DNA from: Microthyrium microscopicum
Taxonomy: Eukaryota > Ascomycota > Dothideomycetes > Microthyriales > Microthyriaceae
Assembly: GCA_010405405.1 (NCBI GenBank)
Contig: MU004239.1
Coordinates: 1-64,000, forward strand
Length of the DNA: 64,000 nt
Direction of reading: 5' to 3'
Below, piece after piece: positions 44,834 to 57,700 of this stretch; within the stretch, counting starts at the first letter, position 1, and each line of letters starts with the position of its first letter. The position numbers and the translations under genes were made by a program. The notes below the pieces were generated by a model that was given only the letters and a program-made list of their open reading frames with translations, searched no databases and was not told the origin of the DNA.

Positions 44834-47563
44834 ATGAGCCGGTCCCCCAATCCACCTGGAATCATGGCCAATATACAAGATGATGGCCCCGAAAGCCTCT
44901 CCTCCAGCGTCCATCTTCCTTCGCGATTCCCACAGCCATATGCTCGACACCACGCCGACCTCATTGCTCCCACGTCATCACTCCCTCCCTCGGCTCATAC
45001 TACAAACATGGCGGGAAACGCGATACAAAATGGTGGTGTAGAGAAGCAGGACACAAGAGCATTGGATCGCCGGAAAGCTCTTAGCCCAAGCGAGAGTGGT
45101 ACAGAGGCTGATGACGAGTCGTTTACTTTCGTTCGCGCCTTGCCAGCTCCGCCAACAAAACCTCGCAAAGGCCTGCGCGGAGCAAGAGATGATGACGAGG
45201 ATGATCTGACTCCTACTGTACTGGACAGAGAGGTCATTCGACTCAGCGATCTTGGTATACCGGAGCCAGGTGCTAGAGATCCCTCTCCTGACATCGAAGA
45301 TGAGAAGGTTCTTCGGACTAAAGGCGTTCGAAGACGACGAGCTGAGATTCTCAGAAGGACGACTGAAGGTGCGCTGATAGTAATTTCCGGAGCACTTGTT
45401 TTGTTTTATCAAAAGATTTGGTGGCAGTTGTCAAAGCCAGAAAAGAGTGAGTTGGAATCCGACCGATTCACTTATCCATTGATACTGACATCGAAAGTTG
45501 CCTGCATATTCCATGCTTTCGTTCTCGCTTGCATTTACGCATTATATCCTCTTCGACTCATAAAATACTCGTGGCTCCAATCCGGATTCAAATGGAACAC
45601 TTGGAGCTGCGTCCGGCTCTCTGCTGGCTTTGATCCTGCACCATACATATATCCAACCGTTTTACCCTGTATCGTTGCATTGGCATTGTTCCCCAATATG
45701 ACAACAGCACTTATTCCAAACCTTGTTTTGGGACTTTCCGCTGTACCACCACATGTCCTTTCGCGACTACCACCAAAGATATCATCCGGAATGGGCCACT
45801 GGGTTGTTTCAATGATACCTATGGTTATATTTCAACATTTCCAACTACCTTTAGGATACGAGGAGCTACATTGGCTCGCTCCGGAAGTCACGGCCGCATT
45901 ATACCCACTGCATATGACTTTAACCACTGTTCTTCATTCTTTCACAACTACAAGCCTGCTGCCGGCTGAAGTTCATCTTCTTTCTATTGTTTTAATCAAC
46001 CTCCTGCTCCTCTCAACTTCACCACAAGCACAAATCCTGTCGTCAATTCTATGGATAGGCGGTTTGGGAATACTCATTTTGTGTTCTTCTGTCATACGCT
46101 GGGGTGTAGCCCTTGCCAGGATTCCAAGATGGCGACTAAGACGTGCTGGCCGGATAGTTCAAGCACGACAATCTTTCATAAAAGCTCTCAACGAAGGACT
46201 CAACAAGAAAACACGCCGCCGTAGCCGAGATATAGTGCAGAGTGACGCTGATGATGACGACGAGCTACTAAAACATCCGAAACCGACTGGATTGGACACT
46301 CTCAAGCAAGAGGTACTTGGAGCCTTGAGTAATTTCTTCCCGATTGAGCATGACGAGAGCCTGTCGGCCGTGGAAAAGCCTAATAGCAACCCATTCGGAC
46401 AAAATGAATCTCCTCTGCGTCAATCTCGCCGACGGCGTAATACAGTACCGGCAAACCCCAACCATGGCAGTGGCAGTAGCACAAATAAAAACCGGAGACG
46501 AAGGGCACGAAGCCTCGACGCGTCCTTCTTCCTATCACTAACTCCAGCACAAGCATCACTACGTACGAAGATGTACGCTGGCTTCATCTACATTACCATC
46601 ATCACCTTGATCCTCTTTCCCATTCGTTTGGCCGTCTCTCGCGCTCTAGGCTCAGAGCCCTTTGGCTGGGCCATAGGTTACCTATTCGGGGACCTACGCG
46701 ATCTAAGACTCTGGGTCGTTACCCATAACTTCACCACCTGGATCCCACTCCCACCTCTTCCCACTAGCTCCTTATCACCTGCGAACATACGCCTCCTCCT
46801 CGCCGGTTACGCAGCCTCGACCGTCATCGCTGGCCTCTTGATAGTCCTGCATCTGCCCGCAGCAGTCGAAGTCGACACACGCCGCAAAGTTTTCCACGGC
46901 ACGACGGTCGCTATGCTCCTCCCTAGCATCCCCATTGACGCACCGTTCTTCTCTCTAGCTCTCGCCCTTGTACTCACAGGCTTCTGTCTCCTTGATCTTG
47001 TAAGGGCTGCGCAGCTCCCGCCGTTCTCTCGGCCCATTGCACTATTTCTTGCGCCGTATGTTGACGGCCGCGATAACCGTGGGCCCGTCGTGGTTAGTCA
47101 TATGTTCCTACTAGTTGGCTGCGCCGTCCCCCTCTGGCTTGGTCTCGCCGCTACCCAGCTAGCCGGCACAGGCATCTGGCACGGCTGGGTCCTACGCCCC
47201 GCCGATGTCAGCGTCGACATGCTCGCCGGTGTAGTCTGCGTAGGCATGGGCGACGCAGCAGCATCACTGGTCGGTCGAAGGTTTGGCCGGCACAAGTGGG
47301 CTTGGGCGGGCGGGAAGAGTCTAGAAGGCAGTGTTGCGTTTGCGGGTGCAGTTGTACTCGGTCTTGCTTTTGCCAGATGCTGGATATGGGTAGTGAGCGG
47401 ATGGACAGACTATACTGGCTTGCTGGAGGTATGGGCACTAGCGTGGAAGAGTGTGATTGCAGCTACAGGCGCAAGCTTGATGGAAGCGGTGTTGACGGGC
47501 GGGAATGATAATGTCGTTGTTCCAGTCTTTCTATGGGTGCTGGTAAGAGCACTGCGGATGTAA
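44834..47563 (+). CDS. SEC59: dolichol kinase
   Basis: ER-membrane CTP-dependent kinase that phosphorylates dolichol, the lipid carrier for N-glycosylation, O-mannosylation and GPI synthesis. A single uninterrupted frame of 909 aa, longer than yeast Sec59 because of a soluble acidic N-terminus (about 150 residues) and a basic cytosolic loop (about 440-560, with KKTRRRSRD and SRRRRN). More than 12 membrane segments are visible. The C-terminal catalytic part has RRKVFHGTTVAMLLP, RPIALFLAPYVDGRDNRGP and the CTP-binding signature GMGDAAASLVGRRFGRHKW with GGKSLEGS. The start could also be the ATG 10 codons further in. Confidence 0.92.
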   Translation: MSRSPNPPGIMANIQDDGPESLSSSVHLPSRFPQPYARHHADLIAPTSSLPPSAHTTNMAGNAIQNGGVEKQDTRALDRRKALSPSESGTEADDESFTFVRALPAPPTKPRKGLRGARDDDEDDLTPTVLDREVIRLSDLGIPEPGARDPSPDIEDEKVLRTKGVRRRRAEILRRTTEGALIVISGALVLFYQKIWWQLSKPEKSELESDRFTYPLILTSKVACIFHAFVLACIYALYPLRLIKYSWLQSGFKWNTWSCVRLSAGFDPAPYIYPTVLPCIVALALFPNMTTALIPNLVLGLSAVPPHVLSRLPPKISSGMGHWVVSMIPMVIFQHFQLPLGYEELHWLAPEVTAALYPLHMTLTTVLHSFTTTSLLPAEVHLLSIVLINLLLLSTSPQAQILSSILWIGGLGILILCSSVIRWGVALARIPRWRLRRAGRIVQARQSFIKALNEGLNKKTRRRSRDIVQSDADDDDELLKHPKPTGLDTLKQEVLGALSNFFPIEHDESLSAVEKPNSNPFGQNESPLRQSRRRRNTVPANPNHGSGSSTNKNRRRRARSLDASFFLSLTPAQASLRTKMYAGFIYITIITLILFPIRLAVSRALGSEPFGWAIGYLFGDLRDLRLWVVTHNFTTWIPLPPLPTSSLSPANIRLLLAGYAASTVIAGLLIVLHLPAAVEVDTRRKVFHGTTVAMLLPSIPIDAPFFSLALALVLTGFCLLDLVRAAQLPPFSRPIALFLAPYVDGRDNRGPVVVSHMFLLVGCAVPLWLGLAATQLAGTGIWHGWVLRPADVSVDMLAGVVCVGMGDAAASLVGRRFGRHKWAWAGGKSLEGSVAFAGAVVLGLAFARCWIWVVSGWTDYTGLLEVWALAWKSVIAATGASLMEAVLTGGNDNVVVPVFLWVLVRALRM

Positions 47564-47854
47564 CATATTGAGATGACAAAGTGTATGAGGATTATATATT
47601 TGCATTGGGTGGCTATCTTGATCATGTTACGTTGCATACCCCTAGAGCATTAGTTTGGCGTTGTTACATGGCCAATTGACCAGGCAATGAGATGGAGTTG
47701 ACAGAAAACTTTATAATCATTCATAATGGTATCATTGGAATAAAAAATACAACTCGATCGACGTTATCATCATCTAAGTTCTTCCAGGGGAATCATAGTG
47801 GTCATAAGCAAGTTAACATCAACAATCTCATCGCCCGAGCAGTCATCCAACAGC

Positions 47855-48528
47855 CTAAACAGCTGGGTCCTTCTTCTGCTCAGCATCAACCTGCTTCTGC
47901 AAATCAGCTTCGACACCTCGCTGCAAACTCTTTCCTTGATCGTGTTGAGCCTGGCGCTTGGCCTGTTCCGCCGTATTGCCCGTGATGCCAGCGACTGTCG
48001 AGCCGATAGCTCCTGTCACACTATCATCCGATTAGTCTTCCCTTTCTGTCTCGACCGTCTTCTGGTGGAGCGACTTACCGATCACCAACACCAGAGCCCA
48101 AATCATTGAGCTGTCCCTTGGCCTCCTGCGCCTTTCCGCTCTCATACTGCTTATCACCCGCCTGTTTCAGTCCCTCATGCCCAATTGCGCCACCGAGCGC
48201 AGCTTTCGCAGAGCCGACAGTCTGATCCCAGCTGCCTTCCGTACGATCAGTGGAGTCTTGGGCGACCGCGCCGGACGAGGAGAGGGTGAAAGGGCCGGCT
48301 TTGGCGGTGGCGTGGGATGCGTCTTTTTCTAGGGCGGCGGATGCTTTGTGCTCATCGGCTTTGGCCTGCGAAGAATCGTTAGTTGGTGGGGCATGGGTGA
48401 TGGGTAGAGAAAATGGTTACTTGGTCGGCAGGGTTGCCGGTGATACTGGAGATGACACTTTGGGCGGCGCCGATGGCTTGATCGACGTAGGCGCCTACGG
48501 TGGAGGGAGCGGTGTTTTTGTCAGACAT
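47855..48528 (-). CDS. CsbD-like small hydrophilic protein
   Basis: Exons (minus) are 48528-48421, 48365-48079 and 48020-47855, giving 186 aa. Ala/Gln/Lys/Gly-rich and soluble. A central CsbD-like core (STDRTEGSWDQTVGSAKAAL, GKAQEAKGQLNDLG) lies between two copies of a motif with ITGN and QAK: residues about 25-40 (ISSITGNPADQAK) and about 145-160 (AGITGNTAEQAK). CsbD proteins are bacterial stress proteins; fungal homologues have been annotated as mismatched-base-pair and cruciform-DNA binding proteins. The function here is uncertain; a stress or desiccation role is inferred only from composition. Confidence 0.82.
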
Positions 48529-49550
48529 TGTGGTTGCTGGAGATTTGGTTTGCGGTTTGTGGTATGGTAGTGGTGGTTTGGAGAATGTATGGTGAGAAAT
48601 GGAGAAGATGGAGAGGCGAGTTCGACGAACTTTATACTTGGCGGTTGGTAAGGTAGCAAAAACCAAAATGTGTTGGCAAACCTTGTTTTGGGAGGTGTGG
48701 AGCGCGTTGGTGTTCACATGCGAGGAGCTTGATGGTAAACACTGAATGTGTGACGTCATGGTAGAAATGGTGTGGGAGGTTTGAAGCAGGTAGGAATGAC
48801 CAAGACACGAGTTCCTCATCAGGCGACCTGTGGCCGATTTGGTGGTGAGCTCCAACTGCCGGTGGTCTAGTCTTCTCACACTCTTGTTTTAAGTTTCCCT
48901 TCCAAGAAGCACGAAAGGCGCCAATAGCTGCTTTAACAGCATACCAAGATCCTTAGATGCTTCTACAGCCCGACTCCTCTCCGCTTTCCACGATGCTAAA
49001 GTTACACATAGAGTGTATGAACTCATTCGTGCCATGGCGATGGCAAGATCGTTACCGCTATTACCAAAGAAATTCTTCAGAAGTTTCAAGGCTGATAGAT
49101 TGTCTGTTACAGTACTTTGACCTAGTTGCCAATACTATAAATTATCTACCATCAATTCAAACTTACAGAAGGACTAGATCTTTACCAAGAATGTCGAAAT
49201 CGTCACGCATAATGAAGTAATCGTGATAGGCTTTTGGAAAAGTTGAATGAATGAGAGGTACATCTCGGGTACTATGTGGTGTACATGCAGTTGAAGGTTG
49301 AAGCTCCAAGTGCAGGCCCTCGGCAATGCTTCTTCATGCACAAACCGACATGGATTTTGATTCTGAGAAGAACGGAGGGTCTACTCCGTTGAGCTTGCTA
49401 TCGCATCCCACTGGTAATTGACTGCCTTGACAAAACTTGAGAACTGAGTGTATACACAATTTCTCTTCGCATCAGAATCACCCCTCATATGAACCACTAC
49501 AACATCACTGCAACATATCAGCACCAATAAAACATCAAGTCGACTCAAAC
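48529..49550. other. divergent promoter region, no recognised gene
   Basis: About 1 kb between the CsbD-like gene and the GH31 gene. No convincing frame or repeat. Confidence 0.5.
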
Positions 49551-51926
49551 ATGAAGTTTCGCGACGGTACTGTTCCTATCTACCTCTCTTTCAAGTTTAC
49601 TAACCTCTCACCCAGGCATGTGGCTGACCGCCGCCGACAAACACATCGAATATGCCGAAACAATTTACTCGACTACCCCTAATACCGACACCAATACTCT
49701 CAGCCTCCTCTGCCCCACTAAGGTCATCCGCGGCCGCGGCGATACCCTCAATTGTCCCACACTCACCATAGATATAAGCGCCGTCTATCCCGACGTTCTC
49801 AGTATCGAAGTCACCCACTGGGCCGGCGAGCGGCGGCGCTCGCCAAGCTTTGAACTCTTTCCCGATGGCGCCCCACCCACTGGTAAGGCGAGTGTAAGTA
49901 GCAAGGAACTCGTATCTGGGCGATTACGCGCCCGAGTAGTCGATACAGACGGTGCTTTTGGTGTCGAGTTTGAAGATGGATCCAGCGGAGCAAATGTGAC
50001 AGCGCTAAGGGCGCGTAGTGTGGGGTTTGCGGTTACGCCGCCGCCGGGCAATATGATAGAGACGGCTGATATGAGAGGACGAGAACATTATGTGTTTACG
50101 CAGACGGAGTTGGGAGTTGGTGAGAGTGTGCATGGGTTGGGAGAGAGGTTTGGGGCGTGGAATCGGGTGGGACAGAATGTAAAGGTGTGGAATGGGGATG
50201 GGTGAGTTGTACCATGTATACTGCTGGTCGGGATAAATGGAAGCTAATGATGGGTTATAGGGGAACATCATCAGATCAAGCATACAAAAATGTGCCATTT
50301 TGGCTAAGTTCGAGAGGATATGGAGTTTTTATAGATACTCCAGATTTAGTGGATCTGGAGATTGGGAGTGAGCGTTGTTGTCGAGTACAGACGGCAGTGA
50401 AAGCACAACGATTAAAGTGGTACCTGATATACGGACCGACGCCGAAGGAAGTGTTGACAAAATATACGATCTTGACAGGCAAAGCACCGAGAATGCCAGC
50501 ATGGAGCTATGGTCTGTGGCTGACAACTTCTTTTACGACTGAATATGACGAGAAGACGGTGACTGGATTTCTGGAAGGAATGAGAAAGCGCGCTATACCT
50601 CTTGAAGTCTTCCACTACGACTGTTTCTGGTTACGAGCATTCCACTGGTGTGACTTTGTCTTCTCGAAAGAACACTTCCCCGACCCCAAAGCCTCGATAG
50701 CCCGGCTCAAAGAGCAAAAGCTAATCAACAAGGTCTGCGTATGGATTAACCCATATCTTGGCCAGGCCTCACCTGTTTTCGCCGAAGCAGCAGAGAAAGG
50801 CTACCTACTCAAGCGTGACAACGGTGATGTTTGGCAATGGGATCTCTGGCAAGCGGGCATGGGTCTCGTCGATTTTACCAATCCCGAAGCCGTGACCTGG
50901 TATATCGGCTGCCTCACCTCCCTCTTCGACGTAGGCGTCGACACTATCAAAACTGACTTTGGCGAGCGTATTCCCACCGAAGGCGTGCAATGGCACGATC
51001 GCACCCTCGACCCATCACGCATGCACAACTACTACGCCTACATTTACAACCGCGTCGTCTACGATGCTCTGGCAGCACGATATGGGCCCAACGACGCAGT
51101 ACTATTCGCACGCACGGCAACAACAGGCTCACAGCGCTTTCCACTTTGCTGGGGTGGTGACTGCGAGAGCACGCCAGCAGCAATGGCAGAAAGTGTTCGC
51201 GGTGGACTTTCTCTGGGTCTAAGTGGCTTCAGCTACTGGAGCTGCGACATCGGTGGATTCGAAGGCGCACCAGAGCCGTGGATATACAAGCGCTGGGTTG
51301 CATTCGGACTTCTATGTTCGCACTCGCGGCTGCACGGCAGCGGATCGTATCGCGTACCCTGGGTGATAGACAACGACGACACCAGCCCCCAAGGAGCAAC
51401 CGCAGTACTGCGAACCTTTGTGCGGCTAAAGAGACGGCTGATGCCATATATTTATGCGCAAGCCGAGGAGGCAGCGCGCATGGGCTGGCCGGTTAGTTTG
51501 CGGGCTATTGCGCTAGAGTTTCCACAAGATCCGACAAGTTGGTTTTTGGATCGACAATTCATGTTGGGGAGTCAGTTGTTGGTTGCGCCGGTGTTCAGTG
51601 AGGATGGAGATGTCGAATTCTACTTGCCGGAAGGAAAGTGGACGAGCTGGTGGGATGGGACTGTTGTTCAGGGGCCGAGGTGGAGACGCGAGAAACATAA
51701 CTTCAATACTTTACCGTTGTATATCAGGGAGGGGACAGTGTTGCTGCTGGGCTCTGAGGAGGAGAGGGAGGTTGGGGAAGGGTTTGGCTATGACTGGTCT
51801 GCGAATATAGGTGAGATTCAGACTTTTGAGACGAAGGCTGGTGATAGTGCGGCGGTAGTGAAGCCGGATGGGACGGAAACTGGGCGGATCACTATTGATG
51901 ACGATGGCTCATTGTCTGGGTTCTGA
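49551..51926 (+). CDS. GH31 alpha-xylosidase
   Basis: Retaining glycosidase that removes alpha-linked xylose (as in isoprimeverose from xyloglucan) or related alpha-glucosides. Exons 49551-49566 (16 nt), 49616-50201 and 50261-51926 give 755 aa. The first join gives MKFRDGMWLTAADK, the usual start of this group. Domains are the N-terminal beta-sandwich with ESVHGLGERFGAWNRVGQ, then the (beta/alpha)8 barrel: MPAWSYGLWLTTSFTTEYDE, VFHYDCFWLRAFHWCDFVF, the nucleophile in IKTDFGERIPTEG and the acid/base Asp region FPLCWGGDCEST. C-terminal beta domains follow. KTDFGE and the HYDCFWL stretch favour alpha-xylosidase (YicI-like) over maltase. No signal peptide, so intracellular. Confidence 0.93.
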
Positions 51927-52267
51927 TTGCAGGTTGTTCAAAAGACCATCAACGGGCTTATGGTTGGCCTATGGTAGCTGTGAATGTGACTTCTAGAGGC
52001 ACTATACATAGCAAGCTGGATACGAGTTTCATTCACGATATCAATAGCTTTGAACTAGAACCAGAAAATGTGTCCAGCGCGAATAATTTGCCGAATAGTC
52101 TTTGCAAACATAGTCCTGGCAGCTCGATATCAATTATTGCGCCCCTCCGTGTGATAATGTCTGGCCGGCTTCCGAATTTATATCTAGTCGATTTAAGAAT
52201 GAATTTAGCTGTAATATCTAGAAGATAGGGTATCCATCTATAAACTTGTTCATTGTGATAGCCTGAG
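51927..52267. other. convergent 3' region
   Basis: 3' flanks of the GH31 and gamma-glutamyltransferase genes. No gene seen. Confidence 0.5.
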
Positions 52268-54084
52268 CTAAACAACTCTCCCCGCAGAGTCCATCTGTCT
52301 TGTCTCACCAACAGCTTCAAAGCCACCATCCGGTAATGATCGAATGGCATGGACAGAAGTAGGAGCACGAGCAATAACTGTTACATTGTGCCCGAGGCCT
52401 TTCAAGTACTCCTCCAGTCCGGCATCAAAGCCCGACTCCAGGGCAACCACAGCGGGTTCAACCTGAGTATGTAAACGCGGCTGCTTAATAGAGCAAGACG
52501 TTGTCATATTTCGGTCCACTACATTCAAGATGGATTGAATAGTGGCTGTAGGAATACGTGAGCCGCCGGCGGCGCCGGTAACAAAGTAGACCGACCCATC
52601 GGGCTTTTCGACGATGATGACTGTTATGCTGGAGAGAGGCCGCTTGTGAGGCCGGATAAGATTGGCTTTTGAGGGTTTATAACCAAATGTATTGTTTTGG
52701 CCTGGAATTGAGAAGTCATCCCTATATGCTGTCAATGAATGTAAACAAGTTCAAAGGCACATACTTACATTTCATTATTCATGATGATTCCGGTATCAGG
52801 AGTCAAGACTTGTGAGCCAAAAAGCGTATTAACAGTTGAGGTTAGAGAAATGGCAAGACCAGAAGCATCAGAGGCGGAAATTTGGGATGTTCCATGACTT
52901 CTCAGGGCTTCGATATAATCTGGATTGTAGAACTCTGGTGGGTATGTCTGATTATCAGATATTTTGCTTCGAATGATCTCCAAGTTTGTCATGTTCAACA
53001 TTTGATGCTCTTCAAAATCAGAGTCTTCGACATAGTCGGGGTCTCCTATCCTAGTTCTCTATGGCATCGTTAGTAAGCTCGTGGTCCAAGGCAAAAGAGA
53101 ATAACATACTGCCGCGTAGGCCCATTTGATGGATTCAATGAGACGATGAAAGCTGACGTTGTACGTTTCCGGCCAGCCAAGATCTTTATATGTTTCCAGG
53201 GTTTTGATAACAGAGAGCGCAACGGTACCACTGGATGGAGATGATGGACTTGACATCTTGTGGCCTCTGTAGGTAATTTGCGAGACATTGCGTAGTTTGA
53301 TCTGATAATTCTTGAGATCATCTAGAGTCATGATGCCCGACTTCTTTTGCACTGCGTCAATCATGCTTTTGGCAAGGTCACCTTCGTAGAAGGATTTCAC
53401 ACCTTCTTCTGCGATAGTCGCCAGAGTCTTGCCATAGCGTTTGCGAGTGATCAGCTCTCCTTCTCGCAACAAGTGGCCGTAGGGTGCCATGTCCATCGCC
53501 CAGTTCGGATCTTCGGTCAAGAAAGCATTACTCGTAAAATTTCCCATGGCCGTCATATATCTGACTAGATCGGCATTCGCTTTCCAGCCATTGGTAGCCA
53601 ATTTGGCAGCTGGTAAGACAAGCTCTTTCCAGGGGAGACTTGCGTAGTTTTTGTGCAAGTACGCTAATCCACGAAGCTCTCCAGGTACGCCGGCTGCAAG
53701 GCCTCCTATAACGCTTCTTCTGTCGCCGCGTTGATACATGTTCTCCGTTGAGGCTGCTGGAGCACTCTCCCGAAAATCAATCGCTTCATAATGTCCATCT
53801 CGACTACGAACGAGGGCAAAGCCGCCACCACCAATGCCGGAATGATAGGAGCCAATAACTCCAACACAAAGTGTGGTAGCAATAGTGGCATCTATAGCAT
53901 TGCCGCCTTGGCGATAGATTCTGGCGCCAATGTCGGCACAGATGTCGTTCTCACATGCGATTGCTCCATGCGTCGGCTTTTGTGCAGAATTTGGATCCAA
54001 TGGTGTTTGATAATTGGTGCGGAAACCAAACGATGCGTCCCCGAATGACAGAAGCCGGGTTAGGAATTGCGTGATAGGCGCCAT
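52268..54084 (-). CDS. ECM38: gamma-glutamyltransferase
   Basis: Ntn-hydrolase that transfers or hydrolyses the gamma-glutamyl group of glutathione and its conjugates. Exons (minus) are 54084-53110, 53058-52769 and 52721-52268, giving 572 aa. The large-subunit part has HGAIACENDICADIGARIYR, GGNAIDATIATTLCVG, YHSGIGGGGFALV, IDFRESAPAA and GVPGELRG. Self-cleavage should occur before the Thr in SHGTSQISASD, which starts the small subunit. Later motifs are MNNEMDDFSIPG and VTGAAGGSRIPTATIQ. No signal peptide or membrane anchor is seen at the N-terminus (MAPITQFLTRLLSFG), so localisation is unclear. Confidence 0.93.
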
Positions 54085-54634
54085 CAGAAGTTCTTAACGA
54101 GACGGAGCTGTTATATAACGCGAGGGGTTACTCAGAAAGCCCCTCAACTGTTGCTTGTTCCCTGAACCGAGTTATTCTAAAGAGAAGAAGAGGCCATCAG
54201 TGTGAAATAGGATGGTTGTGTTCTGCAGCTTCTGCTACAAGGTGCTATCGAGCACAATGGCAAGCTAATAGTTTACTTGACAGCCCTGATGGTGACAGCA
54301 GTAAAACAGGCCTAGACCAGTGTAAAAAGAAGGATATTTAGTATTGTTATCGCTTGCCGATGAGTGTCCCGGCTCCTGGGTGGGTACTGGGTGGGCGTCG
54401 GTCGAGATTTTGCTGTTCAAAACTCAAAACTCCTGGATTGTGGGTCCTGATCCTGATCAGTTTCTTTTTGCACAATTGAAAGCTAGAACAACAGCAGAAG
54501 ATTGACAGCAAGTATAGATTTCTGATCAAGCTCCGCTCTAATGTCTCTCTCCCGTCTGATGTCCACCAAAATTAAGAGTTCAGTTCAATTACCAATCACG
54601 GCAGTAACGATCGCCGCCAATTCCGATTGAGCTA
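54085..54634. other. intergenic, left flank of the retroelement
   Basis: Promoter side of the gamma-glutamyltransferase gene. Normal base composition up to the insertion point; no gene seen. Confidence 0.5.
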
Positions 54635-54639
54635 GTAGG
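54635..54639 (+). repeat. target site duplication, left copy
   Basis: GTAGG directly before the left LTR, matching GTAGG at 61679-61683. Confidence 0.85.
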
Positions 54640-54795
54640 TGTCACGGTTACGGAGCTGATGTGGTAGCAGTATGGTGATATGATTGAGAAACAAACTTTA
54701 AGGTTTGTTCTACTGCTACTCTGGTGGAGGATATGTCCTCTAGGGGCACGGGCCACGTGGTTCGTGCTTAGGGTTAGGATTTGGTTCCTATAACA
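54640..54795 (-). repeat. left LTR (3' LTR in element orientation)
   Basis: 156 bp, starting TGTCACGG. It aligns base for base with the right LTR, the differences being C-T/G-A transitions. The outer part keeps normal composition; the inner end is more decayed. It contains a small inverted repeat, AACAAAC...GTTTGTT. Confidence 0.88.
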
Positions 54796-57700
54796 CAATC
54801 CCCCCCTTCTCATTATGCGTAAGCTCCGGCGAAGCTCTTCTAATCTAAAAATAACCTTTCTAATTCCTTCCTAAATCCCATTTTGAACTCTCTAAACTTC
54901 TTAACCTCTAGACGTGAATCTGGTAGGCTTTAAGACACTATAGCGATAATAAGTCTATAGCCTCTTATAAGGATGAACTATCGTTCTTAATAACTAACTC
55001 TAATAGCTAGTTACTTAGTATACCTTCTCTATTAAACTAGAAGATATCTATCTTAGCAGTGCTAGCTTTAGTCTTTAAGAGTCTTAGTCTTTAAAAGTCT
55101 TAGTCTTTAAGAGTTAAATAATTAATCTATGCTCCTAATAGCTAAAATAACTCCTTACTACTATTATATATCTAATATTACTTATATAGTCTAAGCTTCT
55201 TTAAATTATCTTTATAGAACTTATTAACTTTATCTAAATAATCTAGAAAGAAATACTATAGTTCCTATACTAAGTTTTTATTCTAATTATCTTATTCTTT
55301 ATACTTAGCTTTATAAAATAAGTATAGCTTCTTATTTATAATTAAGTCTTTTTACTTTTTATTAAGCTTTAAATTAATAACTTTCTTAACTTAAGTACTT
55401 TAACGTCTATAATCTTTAATAACTTAAGTACTTTCTTAATCTAGCTCTTTTATAAAAGGATTTACTTTATATAAAAGCTAAAAGTAGAATATTAAAAATA
55501 TATTAAAATATAAAGAAAGCTTTAACTTATAAGCTATATTATTAATTACTTAGATTACCTAAAAAGGACCTATATTTTTTAAGTCTAGAAACTAGGTAAG
55601 ATAAGCTATAGTAATATTATATACGTCTAATATTACTTAGTCTTCTACTTTTAAGACTTCTATTAGTATTTACTTCTTATTTATTACTTTTATAATCTTT
55701 TTTTAAGTCTAGGCTAGCTACTAATATAGAAAGTCTTTTAATTAGCAAATATACTTAGCTATTTTATTTACTTACTAAACTTCTAAGTATAAGGCTCTAT
55801 ATAGGGCCTTTATAATTTTAAGAATAGCTTTAATACTACTCTTTAGAAAATACCTTTTTATAGCTAAGAATAGTACTAGCCTAGTTAATTTATTAACTAT
55901 AGAATTAGCCTTAAATTTAGTAATTAATAGCTAGTCTACTTAATTATTCTACTAATAATTAATATAAGCCTATAAATACTACTTTAACCTTATATTTATA
56001 ATTTTAATCTAGCTATTAATCTTTAAGTAGAATAATATAAAAAGCTTTAGCTTAGTTCTAATTTAGGTATATAAGTACTACTAAACCTTAGAGATAAACT
56101 AAGAGCCTTTATTAGAAACTACTATATTTAGATAGCCTTCTAAACGCTATATATAATCTATAAACTCTTAAATAACTACTTTAACTTCTAAGCTATCTAA
56201 TAGTATATATTATCTTAACTTATTTAGCTAGTCTATTATAACTATTATATATTTATATACTTAGCTAGTATAATAATACTCTAGTAGTAAAGTAATAAAA
56301 TCTATACTAATATCTACTTAGTATCTTATAGATATTAGTAGCTAGTAAAGTAAGCCCTACTTTATTATCTTAAATAGCTTAACTCTTTTATACTTAATAT
56401 ACTTTACTATATAATCTATAATATTCTTTATAATATAAAGCTAATAATATAACTAAGTAATATATTTATATAGGGCATTATAACCTATATAGCTACCTAT
56501 TAGTAAATTATAAGATACCTTTAATACTTCCTAACGCATATAACTAGTAAAAATAAATAGCTAGTTTTTTATATATAAGAGCTTATTCTAAATTAATAAA
56601 TCTAATATCTTTAGGTAATAGCCTTTCTTAAATAATTCTAATAATAAATACTATATTTTCTACTTCTATACTATAATAAAGCTTTAGAGTTCTTTATTCT
56701 TTAGGTAATTATTCTTTATTAGCTTAAGAATGCTTTAATAATCCTTAGGATTTAATTCTATTAAGCCTTTCTTAACTCTAGTATAACTATTCTTAATACT
56801 TCTAGCCTTCTAGCTATCTATAAGAATTCTAGTTTATATCTTATCCTTAGTTCTAATACTAGCGTCTTTATTCTTATAAGTAATCTCTTTATAAACTATC
56901 TTAGCTAAGTCTAGAATATCTACTTTCTAATTATCTAATACTATTTTAGCTAGTTTTTTTATATATCTTATATCTTAATATAGATTCTTATTAAAATAAT
57001 AAGCTCTTAAGATTTATTATATTATTTAAGTCTACTAAATATTCTCCTCTTTTAGTATACTACCTAGTAGCCTAGATAGTATATCTACTACTTTATTTTA
57101 TATACTTAAGGTATATAAGATTTTAAAGTTAAACTTAGATAAAAACTTAGCCTATCTAGCTTACTATTAATTTAAGCGTTTTAATATTATAAACTATTTA
57201 AAGTTCTTATAGTTTATAATAACCTTAATTAGGTTATCTATTCTTAATAACTCTAAGTTCTATTCCTTAAATATATAAATTATAGTAAGTAATTCTTTAT
57301 TATATATCTTATAATTTATTTCTACTAGTAATATCTTCTTAAAAAGGAATACTATTAGGTAAAGCTAGCTATTATACTTCTAAAATAGTATAGCGCTAAT
57401 TATAAAATCTAAGGTATTAAAATAAACCTAAGTTTTAAAGTCTAGATTAAAATATTTTAAGATAGGCACTATTATAAACGCCTTCTTTAATTTATTAAAG
57501 CTCTTTTACTTAATACTATTTAACTTCTAAGAAAAGGTAAATTTCTTTATATTACTTATAGTTAAGTTAACTAAGAGTACTATAATTACTAAATACTCTT
57601 TTATAAACTAGTAATAAAAATTACCTATACCTAAGAAATAATAAACTTCTTTAATAAATTAGAGTAGTAGTATATTAATAATTATATTAACCTTCTCTAT

